64,000 nucleotides of DNA from Pedobacter indicus (GTDB lineage: Bacteria; Bacteroidota; Bacteroidia; Sphingobacteriales; Sphingobacteriaceae): positions 496,001 to 560,000 of the forward strand of contig NZ_QRGB01000001.1 of NCBI RefSeq assembly GCF_003449035.1, written 5' to 3'. The first letter of the stretch is position 1. The number at the start of each line of letters is the position of its first letter. The translations under genes were made by a program, and so were the position numbers. Positions 16,527 through 25,863 of the stretch are shown here, piece by piece. Below the pieces are notes generated by a model. That model did no database searches and was not told the DNA's origin. It saw only the letters and a list, made by a program, of their open reading frames with translations.

Positions 16527-18674
16527 GTGAAAAAATCTCTAGCCATAGTATGCTTCTTATTCCTAACAGCTTGCTCTCAACAAACCATGACAAACAAAAG
16601 CTATCACTGGCCTAATGCTCAACCCCCTGTTGCTGAAATAAAACCTCATACTCGTGTTGTTCATCAGGATACTGTAGTCGATAACTACTTCTGGATGAAC
16701 GACTATTTTAAAAAAGGGTCTGACAGTACACAGGTAATAAAATACCTAGAAGCTGAAAATACATATCTGGATACCATGATGAAGGGAACGAAGAATTTGC
16801 AAACTGAACTCTTCGATGAGATGAAAGCACGTATCAAAACGGATGACGAATCTGCTCCTTACTATCAGAATGGATACTATTATTATACACGGACAGAGGA
16901 AGGCAACGAATACTTCAAGTTTTGCAGAAAGAAAGATAACCTTAATTCACCCGAAGAGGTTCTTCTGGATGTTGATAAGATGGCCGAGGGCTATGCTTAT
17001 TTCGCCGCTGTGGGATTCAATGTTAGTCCTGACAACAAGTTACTTGCTTATGGCATCGATACCGTTTCTCGGCGTCAGTACACGATCCATATTAAAAACT
17101 TAGAAACGGGAGAAGTCTTTCAAGATCGATTAAGTAACACAACGGGAGGTTCGGTTTGGGCCAACGATAATGAAACATTATTTTACACTGCGAAGAATGA
17201 GGTCACACTTTTGAGTGAGAAAATCAAGAAGCATAAAATAGGTACTGATATAGATACGGACAAAGTAGTTTATCAGGAGACTGACCCGTCAAATTATATC
17301 GCTGTTTCAAAAGCAAAATCCGGGCAATTTATCTACATCCACTCGCAAGCAACCACCAGCTCTGAAACTCGCTTTATTTCGGCAGATCGGCCAAATGACC
17401 CGTTTGTTGTCTTTCAACCCAGAATAAAAAATGTGCTTTATGACGTCATTTCATTAGACGATAAATTTTTAATCCTTACCAATTTAGACGCCCAGAATTT
17501 CAGACTGATGGAAACTAACTTTAGCGAAACAGGTGTAGACAATTGGAAGGAGATCATACCTCATCGACCAGATGTTTTGCTAGAAGATGTGGATGAGTTT
17601 AAGCATTACATCGTTGTTTCGGAACGTGAAGACGGCTTGACAAAATTAAATATTCGTAATTTGACGAACGGAAACAGCAGCTATCTCGACTTTGGAGAAC
17701 CGGCATATATGGCCTATACCAGTAATAATCGAGAATTTGACTTTGCTAAACTCCGATACAATTATTCGTCTCTAACAACCTCAAACTCTACCTTTGAATA
17801 CAACCTTGAGACAGGGGAAAAGGAGCTTCTAAAACAGCAAGAGGTATTGGGGGATTACTCATCTGACAATTATGTAGCTGAACGGACTTATGCTACGGCT
17901 CGCGATGGGCAACGAATCCCTATCTCATTAGTATACCGCAAAGACCTACAAAAGAGTGCTCAGACACCGCTGCTCCTCTATGCTTATGGCTCATATGGAA
18001 ATTCCATCGATGCATCATTTAGTTCAAATCGGCTAAGCCTCCTCAACCGTGGATTTATCTTTGCAATTGCTCATGTCCGTGGAGGTCAAGAAATGGGACG
18101 TCAATGGTACGAGGACGGAAAAATGATGAATAAAAAAAATACGTTTACCGATTTCATCGACTGTGCAGAGTATTTAATTGAAGAGCAGTATACATCTGCT
18201 GAGCATCTTTATGCACAAGGCGGAAGTGCGGGAGGCTTACTTATGGGAGCTGTGATCAATATGCGACCTAAGCTGTGGAATGGTGTCATCGCGCAAGTAC
18301 CTTTCGTAGATGTCGTCAACACCATGCTGGACGAAACCATTCCGCTAACAACAAACGAATTTGACGAGTGGGGAAACCCGAAAGAAAAGGGAGCCTACGA
18401 CTATATGAAAAGCTATTCTCCCTATGAAAATGTTGTAAAACAGGATTACCCTAACCTACTGGTCACAACCGGTTTACACGATAGTCAGGTTCAATATTTT
18501 GAACCCGCTAAATGGGTTGCGAAATTACGTGCAACAAAAACTGGTGATCAGGTTGTGTTATTACATACCAACATGGAATTCGGTCATGGTGGCGCATCGG
18601 GGCGCTTTGACTACCTGAAAGATATTGCGTTAAGCTATGCTTTCCTTTTCGCGTTGGAGGGAATTGAAGAATAA
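16527..18674 (+). CDS. S9A prolyl oligopeptidase family lipoprotein (oligopeptidase B-like)
   Basis: A 715-residue serine peptidase that hydrolyses short peptides. It starts at GTG (16527), giving a lipoprotein signal peptide with lipobox LTAC (Cys at about residue 15), so it is probably lipid-anchored. The N-terminal part is a seven-bladed propeller; the C-terminal alpha/beta-hydrolase carries the triad S567 (GGSAGG), D652 (GLHDSQV) and H687 (FGHGG). The layout resembles oligopeptidase B (PtrB), but with export. The 3' end lies 2 nt from that of the convergent asparaginase gene, leaving no room for a separate terminator. Confidence 0.93.
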   Translation: MKKSLAIVCFLFLTACSQQTMTNKSYHWPNAQPPVAEIKPHTRVVHQDTVVDNYFWMNDYFKKGSDSTQVIKYLEAENTYLDTMMKGTKNLQTELFDEMKARIKTDDESAPYYQNGYYYYTRTEEGNEYFKFCRKKDNLNSPEEVLLDVDKMAEGYAYFAAVGFNVSPDNKLLAYGIDTVSRRQYTIHIKNLETGEVFQDRLSNTTGGSVWANDNETLFYTAKNEVTLLSEKIKKHKIGTDIDTDKVVYQETDPSNYIAVSKAKSGQFIYIHSQATTSSETRFISADRPNDPFVVFQPRIKNVLYDVISLDDKFLILTNLDAQNFRLMETNFSETGVDNWKEIIPHRPDVLLEDVDEFKHYIVVSEREDGLTKLNIRNLTNGNSSYLDFGEPAYMAYTSNNREFDFAKLRYNYSSLTTSNSTFEYNLETGEKELLKQQEVLGDYSSDNYVAERTYATARDGQRIPISLVYRKDLQKSAQTPLLLYAYGSYGNSIDASFSSNRLSLLNRGFIFAIAHVRGGQEMGRQWYEDGKMMNKKNTFTDFIDCAEYLIEEQYTSAEHLYAQGGSAGGLLMGAVINMRPKLWNGVIAQVPFVDVVNTMLDETIPLTTNEFDEWGNPKEKGAYDYMKSYSPYENVVKQDYPNLLVTTGLHDSQVQYFEPAKWVAKLRATKTGDQVVLLHTNMEFGHGGASGRFDYLKDIALSYAFLFALEGIEE

Positions 18675-18676
18675 AT

Positions 18677-19702
18677 TCAATATTCAGTAGGAGTAAGCTC
18701 ACCACGAAGACTAACTTCAACCCAGTGGGCTACTTCTTTCTGGTCTTCAAACTCTCCTTGTAAATACATCAGTTTGGTAACAGCAGCCTCAAAAGTCATG
18801 TCGTAACCACTTAGAACGCCCATATCTTTCAACCATTTACTCGTCTCGTACCTGCCCAACTCCACAGAACCGACGCGACATTGAGAGATATTCAGGATAT
18901 TTTTCCCATTTCGGATAGCATCTCTCAGCAAATCAAGAAACCAAGTCTCTGTTGTTGTATTACCTGACCCAAAAGTCTCCATGATAACCGATCGTGCATC
19001 TGACTCAAGCACGCTCCGCACCACATTATCATTGATGCCGGGGTATAGTTTAAGAACTGAAATGGAGTTATCGAGTTTCGTATGAACGACAAATTCTTTG
19101 TCACTATTATCTTGCAAAGCTGCTTCATTGTATCGAAGATGAACACCAGCCTCTACTAATACAGGGTAATTAGGCGATCGAAAGGCTTCAAATTTTGCTG
19201 AATTATATTTAAACGCTCGATTTCCACGGTATAACTGCCCATCAAAATAAATCCCCACTTCGTGTACGAGCGAACGACTCCCTTTCTTGGCGGACGCAAT
19301 CTCAAGTGCAGTAATTAAGTTTTCTCTAGCATCTGTACGAATTTCTCCTATAGGCAGCTGCGACCCGGATATGATGACGGGTTTCTGGAGGCCTTCTAGC
19401 ATAAAGCTTAATGCAGACGCCGAAAAAGCCATTGTATCAGAACCATGCAATATCACAAACCCATCATACTCGTCATAATTTCGCTTAACCATTTCAGCCA
19501 TTTCCACCCAAATCTCCGGTGTCATATTTGACGAGTCAATAATGGGATCAAAGGAGTGGACGGTTAACTTATAGTTTAGCCGATTCAGTTCTGGAACATT
19601 TTTACTGATCAGATCGAAATCAAACGGCACAAACGAATCCGTTTGTTCGTCCATTACCATGCCGATGGTACCGCCGGTATATATGATGAGAATATGATTC
19701 AT
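18677..19702 (-). CDS. ansA: type I L-asparaginase
   Basis: A 341-residue enzyme hydrolysing asparagine to aspartate and ammonia. The N-terminal YTGGTIGM holds the first catalytic Thr, and HGSDTMAFSASALSFML holds the second Thr with the Asp of the TD pair. No signal peptide is present, consistent with the cytoplasmic type I enzyme. I start at the ATG at 19702 (MNHILIIYTGG); another ATG at 19720 adds six residues and overlaps a -7-like element at 19725-19732. It lies 40 nt downstream of tatD in the same direction, so it is probably cotranscribed. Confidence 0.94.
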   Translation of the reverse strand: MNHILIIYTGGTIGMVMDEQTDSFVPFDFDLISKNVPELNRLNYKLTVHSFDPIIDSSNMTPEIWVEMAEMVKRNYDEYDGFVILHGSDTMAFSASALSFMLEGLQKPVIISGSQLPIGEIRTDARENLITALEIASAKKGSRSLVHEVGIYFDGQLYRGNRAFKYNSAKFEAFRSPNYPVLVEAGVHLRYNEAALQDNSDKEFVVHTKLDNSISVLKLYPGINDNVVRSVLESDARSVIMETFGSGNTTTETWFLDLLRDAIRNGKNILNISQCRVGSVELGRYETSKWLKDMGVLSGYDMTFEAAVTKLMYLQGEFEDQKEVAHWVEVSLRGELTPTEY

Positions 19703-19742
19703 TCGGAATTTTCTAGGCAAGCATCGAAGTTAAGAAAGAAGA

Positions 19743-20510
19743 TTAAACTCCAAAAATATTTTTGGAGTTTTGAGTAGTTATTTCTGCGATCTCTTCGATC
19801 GACCTTTGATGCAAATCGGCTACCTTTTCTGCAATATGGTATAAATAACTGCTTTCGTTTTCCTTTCCTCTGAATGGCGCCGGCGCTAAATAGGGAGAAT
19901 CCGTTTCCAAAACAATATGATCTAAGCTAACCTCTTCTACGACTTTGTCGAGGCCAGCGTTTTTAAACGTGACGACGCCTCCAATTCCGAGATAAAAGCC
20001 ATATTCAATTGCCTCTTTGGCCTGCTCAAGCGTACCAGTGAAGCAGTGAAAAATCCCTCTCAATTTATCATCTCTCAAGTCCTTTAAAACAGTGAACAGC
20101 TCGTCAAATGCATCCCGGCAATGGATAACGATGGGGAGGTTTCTATCCTTCGCCCAGTCTACTTGAATTTTAAAGGCTTCGATTTGTTCTTTCAGTTTAG
20201 TCTTATCCCAATAGAGATCTAATCCTATTTCACCGATAGCGTAAACTTTATATTGGCTCAAAGCCTTTTCTATTGTCTCCAATTCCAAACGATAATCTTC
20301 TTTCACACTACAAGGATGCAACCCCAACATGGGGTAGCAATGATCGGGATAAGCTGACACCGTTTGCATGACTTTGTCGATCGAATTGGAATCAACATTC
20401 GGTAAAAACAACCGTCCAACCTGATTTTCAAAACAGCGATCCATTTGCTTTGCCAATTCAGGACCGCCAGCCTGATAATAAATATGAGTATGTGTATCGG
20501 TTAGTTGCAT
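19743..20510 (-). CDS. tatD: TatD family metal-dependent deoxyribonuclease/hydrolase
   Basis: A 255-residue TIM-barrel hydrolase of the TatD family, with 3'-5' exonuclease activity in characterised members. The metal ligands are seen in DTHTHIYY at the N-terminus, GEIGLDLYWDK near residue 95, VIHCRDAFDE, HCFTGT and ETDSPYLAPAPFRG. The upstream FKBP gene ends with its own terminator at 20530-20546. The asparaginase gene follows 40 nt downstream. The pairing tatD-ansA suggests cotranscription rather than shared function. Confidence 0.94.
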   Translation of the reverse strand: MQLTDTHTHIYYQAGGPELAKQMDRCFENQVGRLFLPNVDSNSIDKVMQTVSAYPDHCYPMLGLHPCSVKEDYRLELETIEKALSQYKVYAIGEIGLDLYWDKTKLKEQIEAFKIQVDWAKDRNLPIVIHCRDAFDELFTVLKDLRDDKLRGIFHCFTGTLEQAKEAIEYGFYLGIGGVVTFKNAGLDKVVEEVSLDHIVLETDSPYLAPAPFRGKENESSYLYHIAEKVADLHQRSIEEIAEITTQNSKNIFGV

Positions 20511-20522
20511 AAAAACATAAAT

Positions 20523-20550
20523 AAAAAAAAGCGCCTAATCGGCGCTCTTT
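20523..20550 (-). terminator. intrinsic terminator of the FKBP gene
   Basis: Stem AGCGCC / GGCGCT (20530-20535 and 20541-20546) with a 5-nt loop, followed on the minus strand by a run of T residues. It lies between the FKBP stop and the tatD start. Confidence 0.85.
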
Positions 20551-20558
20551 AATTTTAT

Positions 20559-21488
20559 TTACTCTTCTTTTTGTGGAGTAACTTTGACAATTTCAACTTC
20601 AAACTCTAAAGGAGTATACGGCGCGATTGCCCCCATGGCTCCTTGCTCCCCATATGCAAGTTTTGAAGGAACGATCAACCGAGCCTTCGATCCTTCAGGC
20701 AATAATTGCAGGCCTTCATCCCAACCTGGAATTACTGCACCCAATCCAACCGGAATCGAGATTGGTTCATATGGACGTTGTTCGTTATATACATTGCCAC
20801 CAGCTTCTTTGGCTACAGACTCAACGGAAGTATCAAATACTTTTCTCTCTCCCGTTAAGAAACGTCCTGTATAATTCACCGTTACTGTGTCGCCGATTTT
20901 TGCAACAGCGCCATTTCCCTCTTCCTCGATAACGTACTGAAGGCCAGAAGCTGTAGTCTGAGTTGTTAGATTCTCTTTCTTGATGAAATTTTCAATTATA
21001 CCAGCTTCAGCATTCTTAATTTTTTCTTGTTCCGCAGTAATATACTCTTCTACCTGCGCATGAAAAACACTGTCAGACAAATCCCCTTTTGGAATAACAT
21101 GATTCACCTTGAAAGTATAAACCAAATGAGAGCCTTCGATTCCTTCTGGTTTAGGAATACCCCTAGCTACCATGCTATCAATATTGAATTTGAAAACAGC
21201 ACTATCTCCACTTCCCAATTTAAAAAGGGCTGACATAATATCTCCTTCATACATCGGCTTCTGAGCAGCCATATAAGTCGGCTGACCCGTTTCATAGGTG
21301 CTCATCAATAATGAATCGCCTTCAGTTTTGATAATAGCTCCTACTGATATAAAGTCGCCTTCCTGAATTTTAGGCTCACCATTATCTTTAATAATTTTAT
21401 ATTGCATCCCGCCTTCTCCTTCTTGGAATTGTTGACATGCAGTTAGACCCAGCACAGCAAAGCCTAAGAGAACAATTGATTTTTTCAT
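20559..21488 (-). CDS. FKBP-type peptidyl-prolyl isomerase lipoprotein with a second, degenerate FKBP-like domain
   Basis: A 309-residue lipoprotein (lipobox LTAC, Cys about residue 18). The C-terminal half (about 180-305) is a canonical FKBP domain: GDTVTVNYTGRFLTG, FDTS, PISIPVG, VIPGWDEGLQLLPEGSKARLIVP, and LAYGEQG. The N-terminal half (about 25-135) has the same strand order in weakened form (GDFISVGAIIKTEGDSLLMSTYETG, then LFKLGSGDSAVFKF), suggesting a duplicated but degenerate FKBP domain. Likely a periplasm-facing foldase acting on envelope proteins. It lies 17 nt after nrnA in the same direction. Confidence 0.92.
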   Translation of the reverse strand: MKKSIVLLGFAVLGLTACQQFQEGEGGMQYKIIKDNGEPKIQEGDFISVGAIIKTEGDSLLMSTYETGQPTYMAAQKPMYEGDIMSALFKLGSGDSAVFKFNIDSMVARGIPKPEGIEGSHLVYTFKVNHVIPKGDLSDSVFHAQVEEYITAEQEKIKNAEAGIIENFIKKENLTTQTTASGLQYVIEEEGNGAVAKIGDTVTVNYTGRFLTGERKVFDTSVESVAKEAGGNVYNEQRPYEPISIPVGLGAVIPGWDEGLQLLPEGSKARLIVPSKLAYGEQGAMGAIAPYTPLEFEVEIVKVTPQKEE

Positions 21489-21505
21489 TTTTTGTGTTTC
21501 GATTT

Positions 21506-22513
21506 TTAAATTAAAAGATTTTTATACTTCGGTAAAATTGATTTAAAAGAGTCTACAACCTCAGCAATTGGTGCAGTAGATTGCCCTCCAGCCGCGTTCT
21601 TATGCCCTCCACCACCAAAATAAGTGGCGCATATTTCATTACAAGGTATCTCCCCAATAGATCGTAAAGAAAGTTTTACACGCTCTGTCCGATCGATAAT
21701 TAACGCAGCCAGACGGATACCGCTTACAGACAATGCATAATTGACTAAACCTTCTGTGTCTCCTGTTGTTACGTTAAATGTTTTTAAGTCCTCTGAACTA
21801 ACAGCAAAAAGTGCCGTATTATATTCAGGAATTACTTCCAGACGATTAAGCAAACAAAAGCCTAAAAACTTTAGACGGTTCTCAGTAGAACTATTGAATA
21901 TATGTTCATGGATTTTCCAGTTTTCAGCGCCCAGAGAAATAAGGTCAGCCACGATAAGATGAACCTCTGCCGTAGTCGACTGAAATCGAAAGGATCCGGT
22001 GTCAGTCATAATGCCGGTATATAATGACGTGGCGATTTCCGGCGTTACCTTCGCTCGGTCATCAAATTGATTCACGATAAAATCATACACCAACTGCGCT
22101 GTAGCTGCAGCGTGATTATCCCAATGCCTAAAATCATCGAACCCTTCCGGAGACAGGTGATGATCGATCATTACCTTAACGGCTTCCGCATTGCGTATTG
22201 CAGGCTCCATTTCATGTATCCGCGAAAGATTGTTGAAATCAAGACAAAATATAATATCAGCTCTTTCAATCAACTGATCTGCACGTTGTTTATCAGCCGG
22301 ATATACAATAACTTGATCTTGTCCGGGCATCCAGAATAAAAAAGAAGGATAATCAGATGGCACGATGATATCCACTTCGTGACCATTTCCCTTTAACCAG
22401 TGATACAAGCCCAAAGATGAACCCATAGCGTCGCCATCTGGTTTAAAGTGTGTTGTTATGACTATTCTCTGCCGTTCAGCTAATTTTTCTTTTAGATCAC
22501 TTAACAATAACAT
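21506..22513 (-). CDS. nrnA: DHH/DHHA1 phosphoesterase, NrnA-like nanoRNase / pAp phosphatase
   Basis: A 335-residue phosphoesterase that degrades very short RNAs and, in characterised homologues, 3'-phosphoadenosine 5'-phosphate or cyclic-dinucleotide products. The DHH domain ligands are H22, D26 and D28 (THFKPDGDAMG), D93 (CLDFNN) and the DHH triad D118-H119-H120. The DHHA1 domain ends with the GGGGHKNAAGG signature. CdaA, a c-di-AMP cyclase, is encoded about 4 kb away, and a DHH-DHHA1 protein could break down pApA, but no direct link is visible. First gene of the nrnA-FKBP pair. Confidence 0.93.
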   Translation of the reverse strand: MLLLSDLKEKLAERQRIVITTHFKPDGDAMGSSLGLYHWLKGNGHEVDIIVPSDYPSFLFWMPGQDQVIVYPADKQRADQLIERADIIFCLDFNNLSRIHEMEPAIRNAEAVKVMIDHHLSPEGFDDFRHWDNHAAATAQLVYDFIVNQFDDRAKVTPEIATSLYTGIMTDTGSFRFQSTTAEVHLIVADLISLGAENWKIHEHIFNSSTENRLKFLGFCLLNRLEVIPEYNTALFAVSSEDLKTFNVTTGDTEGLVNYALSVSGIRLAALIIDRTERVKLSLRSIGEIPCNEICATYFGGGGHKNAAGGQSTAPIAEVVDSFKSILPKYKNLLI

Positions 22514-22531
22514 GCGCCAGTTTCAAGAAAG

Positions 22532-22539
22532 CAAATCTA
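22532..22539 (-). promoter_or_regulatory. -7 element of nrnA-FKBP
   Basis: Minus-strand TAGATTTG fully matches TAnnTTTG and lies 18 nt before the nrnA start codon. Confidence 0.5.
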
Positions 22540-22647
22540 TAAAAATTTATCTATAAACCTATTTTCATTTTAAGTGTATTTATCTAGCTAATAAAGTGCT
22601 TCAAACTAAGAAATCACTACAGAATCGAACCTTTCCGAATAAAACTG

Positions 22648-22655
22648 TACTTTTG
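22648..22655 (+). promoter_or_regulatory. -7 element of ndk
   Basis: TACTTTTG fully matches TAnnTTTG and lies 16 nt before the ndk ATG. Confidence 0.5.
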
Positions 22656-22671
22656 CAAAAAAGAATTAAAA

Positions 22672-23091
22672 ATGGCAACAAACAGAACTTTTACAATGAT
22701 CAAGCCTGACGCTGTTAGCAACGGGCATATCGGAGCAATTTTAAATGACATTACAAATGCTGGATTTAAGATAATAGCATTGAAATACACTCAGTTAACT
22801 GAAGAAAATGCTGGTGCGTTCTACGCCATACACAAAGAGAGACCTTTTTATAAAGATCTGGTATCATTCATGAGTTCAGGTCCAATCATTGCGGCGATCT
22901 TAGAAAAAGAAAATGCTGTTGAAGACTTCAGAAAACTTATTGGGTCAACCAATCCACAAGAAGCGGCAGAAGGGACAATCCGTAGAAAATATGCTGATTC
23001 TATTGAAGCAAACGCAGTTCATGGGTCAGATTCAGATGAAAATGCTGATATAGAAGGAAATTTCTTCTTTTCACAGCTTGAAAGATTTTAA
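22672..23091 (+). CDS. ndk: nucleoside-diphosphate kinase
   Basis: A 139-residue kinase that transfers the gamma phosphate of ATP to other nucleoside diphosphates through a phosphohistidine. The active-site histidine is H117 in NAVHGSDS. The N-terminal [11 protein letters not shown] and the [11 protein letters not shown] segment are standard for the family. Flanked by its own -7 element and a strong intrinsic terminator, so it is monocistronic. It neighbours nrnA (divergent) and pdxJ (convergent). Confidence 0.97.
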   Translation: MATNRTFTMIKPDAVSNGHIGAILNDITNAGFKIIALKYTQLTEENAGAFYAIHKERPFYKDLVSFMSSGPIIAAILEKENAVEDFRKLIGSTNPQEAAEGTIRRKYADSIEANAVHGSDSDENADIEGNFFFSQLERF

Positions 23092-23110
23092 AGCAATTGT
23101 TACAAAAAAC

Positions 23111-23142
23111 AAAAAAACCAGCTTCTCGGAGCTGGTTTTTTT
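23111..23142 (+). terminator. intrinsic terminator after ndk
   Basis: A 13-bp stem (23111-23123 with 23130-23142) whose core is CCAGCT / AGCTGG, with a 6-nt loop and A/T runs on both sides. It may also act on the minus strand for pdxJ. Confidence 0.88.
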
Positions 23143-23171
23143 GTTAAAATTTCTTAGTAACTTTAAATGTT

Positions 23172-23897
23172 CTATCTAAAAGTAAGTGCCTGACGATAGC
23201 GCCTGATTGTTTCTTCTAAGCCCAAATATAAAGCATCCGAAATAAGTGCATGACCAATACTAACTTCCAGTAGACCTGGAATATTTTCGGCAAAAAAAGA
23301 AAGGTTTTCCAAATCAAGATCATGACCCGCATTCAATTCTATTCCACACTCCTTTGCAACCAGGGCAGCTTCTAAATATGGGTGAAGCGCTTCTTGAGGC
23401 TGACCTTTTTTGTATTCGACTGCATAGCTTTCTGTATAAAGCTCAACCCTATCGGTACCGGTCTCTTTCGCCGCCTCCACCATTTTCGGATCTGGGTCTA
23501 CAAAAATAGAAACCCGTATCTCAGCCTCTTTAAATAAAGCCACCATCTCCTTCAAATAGCCCACATTTTTTATTGTATCCCAGCCGTGATTCGAAGTAAT
23601 TTGTCCCAAAGCATCAGGCACCAACGTCACTTGCGCTGGTTTATTAGCAAGAACAAGATCAATAAACTTCTTCTCCCGGCAATTACCTTCAATATTAAAC
23701 TCAGTACTTATATGTTCTTTTAATACATAAACATCGTTATAGGTAATATGTCTCTCATCGGGTCTTGGGTGTACCGTAATTCCTTGCGCACCAAACCTTT
23801 CACATGCCAATGCAGCCTTGAGAACATTCGGATTGTCCCCGCCACGTGAATTTCGTAAAGTGGCGATTTTATTGATGTTAACAGAGAGTTTTGTCAT
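23172..23897 (-). CDS. pdxJ: pyridoxine 5'-phosphate synthase
   Basis: A 241-residue TIM-barrel enzyme that condenses 1-deoxy-xylulose 5-phosphate with 3-amino-2-oxopropyl phosphate to form pyridoxine 5'-phosphate. The N-terminal [17 protein letters not shown], the [13 protein letters not shown] segment and the C-terminal [12 protein letters not shown] and [12 protein letters not shown] are characteristic. The start lies 4 nt after the ahcY stop, so ahcY and pdxJ form an operon. Other genes of the DXP-dependent B6 pathway are outside the window. Confidence 0.96.
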   Translation of the reverse strand: MTKLSVNINKIATLRNSRGGDNPNVLKAALACERFGAQGITVHPRPDERHITYNDVYVLKEHISTEFNIEGNCREKKFIDLVLANKPAQVTLVPDALGQITSNHGWDTIKNVGYLKEMVALFKEAEIRVSIFVDPDPKMVEAAKETGTDRVELYTESYAVEYKKGQPQEALHPYLEAALVAKECGIELNAGHDLDLENLSFFAENIPGLLEVSIGHALISDALYLGLEETIRRYRQALTFR

Positions 23898-23901
23898 TTT
23901 T

Positions 23902-25215
23902 TTAATACCGGTAATGATCGGATTTAAATGGACCTTCTACCGTAACCCCTATGTATTCTGCCTGTTCTGGCGTGAGTACATCGAGCTCGACTCCAATTTT
24001 TGCCAAATGCAATTCTGCAACTTTCTCGTCGAGATGTTTGGGTAGCGTATATACTTGGTTTTCATATTGGTTTGTATTTCGCCACAACTCAATCTGCGCC
24101 AGCGTCTGGTTTGTAAACGAATTACTCATTACAAACGATGGATGCCCGGTTGCACATCCCAGATTAACCAAGCGACCTTCCGCTAACAAGATAATGTCCT
24201 TACCATCGATCGTATATTTGTCTACCTGTGGTTTAATCTCAACTTTTGAATCGCCATGATTCTGATTCAGCCAAGCAACGTCAATTTCGTTATCAAAGTG
24301 ACCAATATTACATACCACGGTTTTATCTTTCATGCTAAGAAAGTGCTCTGCTCGTACAATATCTTTATTGCCCGTGCATGTTACAACGATATCAGCTTCT
24401 TTTACTGCGTTGCTGAACTTCTTTACTTCAAAGCCCTCCATAGCAGCTTGTAACGCACAAATCGGATCAATCTCTGATACGATTACTCGCACTCCAGCGC
24501 TCCGTAACGACTCTGCTGACCCCTTACCAACATCTCCATACCCAGCCACTGCAGCTACTTTTCCGGCTAACATCAAATCTGTTGCTCGTCGAATTGCATC
24601 GACTAAGGATTCACGACATCCATATTTGTTATCGAACTTCGATTTCGTAACCGAATCGTTCACATTAATTGCAGGGATAGGCAATGTGCCGTTTTTCATT
24701 CTTTCATATAAACGGTGCACACCCGTTGTTGTTTCTTCTGAAAGCCCTTTGATCCCTTCTACCAACTCAGGATATTGATCAAGAACCATGTTCGTCAAAT
24801 CGCCACCGTCATCCAAAATCATATTCAAAGGCTGACGATCTTCACCGAAAAACAAGGTCTGCTCAATACACCAATCAAACTCTTCAGCACTCATGCCTTT
24901 CCACGCATAAACCGATACACCCGTAGCGGCTATCGCTGCAGCAGCATGATCTTGCGTCGAAAAAATATTACAGGAAGACCAGGTTACTTCCGCCCCTAAG
25001 GCTGTCAACGTTTCAATTAAAACCGCAGTTTGTATTGTCATATGCAAACAACCTGCTATCCGCGCCCCTTTCAAAGGCTTAGCTTGCCCATATTCCTCCC
25101 TAAGAGCCATAAGGCCAGGCATCTCGGCTTCGGCTAACTCGATCTCTTTTCTTCCCCAATCTGCGAGTGATAAATCTTTGACTTTAAATGGGATATATTC
25201 AGTTTTTACAGACAT
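23902..25215 (-). CDS. ahcY: adenosylhomocysteinase (S-adenosyl-L-homocysteine hydrolase)
   Basis: A 437-residue NAD-dependent enzyme that splits S-adenosylhomocysteine into adenosine and homocysteine, relieving inhibition of methyltransferases. The NAD-binding loop [17 protein letters not shown] (about 220-236) and the C-terminal KSDHYRY are diagnostic. [16 protein letters not shown] near residue 55 is the substrate-binding region. First gene of ahcY-pdxJ. The promoter is a perfect match to the Bacteroidota consensus, with a short leader, so there is no room for an S-adenosylhomocysteine riboswitch. Confidence 0.97.
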   Translation of the reverse strand: MSVKTEYIPFKVKDLSLADWGRKEIELAEAEMPGLMALREEYGQAKPLKGARIAGCLHMTIQTAVLIETLTALGAEVTWSSCNIFSTQDHAAAAIAATGVSVYAWKGMSAEEFDWCIEQTLFFGEDRQPLNMILDDGGDLTNMVLDQYPELVEGIKGLSEETTTGVHRLYERMKNGTLPIPAINVNDSVTKSKFDNKYGCRESLVDAIRRATDLMLAGKVAAVAGYGDVGKGSAESLRSAGVRVIVSEIDPICALQAAMEGFEVKKFSNAVKEADIVVTCTGNKDIVRAEHFLSMKDKTVVCNIGHFDNEIDVAWLNQNHGDSKVEIKPQVDKYTIDGKDIILLAEGRLVNLGCATGHPSFVMSNSFTNQTLAQIELWRNTNQYENQVYTLPKHLDEKVAELHLAKIGVELDVLTPEQAEYIGVTVEGPFKSDHYRY

Positions 25216-25240
25216 ATTTCTTAATTTAATTTATTCCAAA

Positions 25241-25271
25241 CAAAAGTACTGAATTCGCCCTGATTATCAAA
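25241..25271 (-). promoter_or_regulatory. promoter of ahcY-pdxJ
   Basis: On the minus strand, TTTG (25268-25271), a 19-nt spacer, then TACTTTTG (25241-25248): both elements match the consensus exactly. The leader is about 20 nt. Confidence 0.75.
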
Positions 25272-25317
25272 CTCTTTACTAAAAAGCACAATTATTACAT
25301 TCATCTGAAAGAAGCAT

Positions 25318-25348
25318 TTTGGAGCGCAATTGCGTTCATGTATATTTG
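25318..25348 (+). promoter_or_regulatory. promoter of the bacilliredoxin gene
   Basis: TTTG (25318-25321), a 19-nt spacer, then TATATTTG (25341-25348): both elements match the consensus exactly. The ATG at 25338 lies inside this promoter, which supports the later start at 25380. Confidence 0.75.
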
Positions 25349-25379
25349 TAAAAAGTTAAACACAGAAAGGACACGTAAT

Positions 25380-25790
25380 ATGTACCCAGATTATTTGGTA
25401 GCGCCAATGCGCCAAGAACTGACTGATGTCGGTTTTGAAGATTTAAGAACTCCCGAAGAGGTTGATACTGCAATTAACCAAGACGGAACAGTATTCGTTG
25501 TTGTAAATTCAGTATGTGGTTGTGCGGCGGCAAATGCACGACCAGCGGCTAAAGCGGCGATACAAAACGACAAAAAACCTTCGAAAATTGTTACAGTTTT
25601 CGCTGGTGTTGAAAAAGATGCGGTAGATAAAGCCCGATCATATATGGCTCCTTACCCTCCGTCATCGCCCTCTATGGCGTTGTTCAAGGATGGAAAATTA
25701 GTGCACATGATTGAAAGACATCATATCGAAGGGAGACCAGCACAGATGATTGCCGACAATCTTGTTGCCGCATTTGACGAATATTGCTAA
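25380..25790 (+). CDS. bacilliredoxin (BrxA/BrxB family)
   Basis: A 136-residue thioredoxin-like protein that removes bacillithiol from S-bacillithiolated proteins in characterised homologues. The CGC redox motif is at C46-G47-C48 (VVNSVCGCAAANARPA). The cis-Pro segment YPPSSPSMALFKDG and FIERHHIEGRP-like C-terminal region fit the family. I start at ATG 25380 (MYPDYLVAPMRQEL), the typical N-terminus. Its presence suggests the organism uses bacillithiol or a related thiol (inference). It is divergent from ahcY, both with strong promoters, and followed by a hairpin. Confidence 0.93.
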   Translation: MYPDYLVAPMRQELTDVGFEDLRTPEEVDTAINQDGTVFVVVNSVCGCAAANARPAAKAAIQNDKKPSKIVTVFAGVEKDAVDKARSYMAPYPPSSPSMALFKDGKLVHMIERHHIEGRPAQMIADNLVAAFDEYC

Positions 25791-25819
25791 CGTTCGTTAT
25801 TTATTAAGTTAATACAAGT

Positions 25820-25863
25820 GGGTTTATTAGTTCGTGAATCTTGAGCTAATAAATCCATTTTTT
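25820..25863. terminator. bidirectional terminator between the bacilliredoxin gene and cdaA
   Basis: An 11-bp stem with one mismatch (25820-25830 with 25846-25856) followed by a T-rich run, between convergent genes. Confidence 0.7.

Noticed and set aside
25216-25240. S-adenosylhomocysteine riboswitch before ahcY
   Set aside because: The predicted leader is only about 20 nt, too short for a riboswitch.
25338-25379. Upstream start for the bacilliredoxin gene
   Set aside because: The ATG at 25338 is inside the -7 promoter element, so it would not be in the mRNA.
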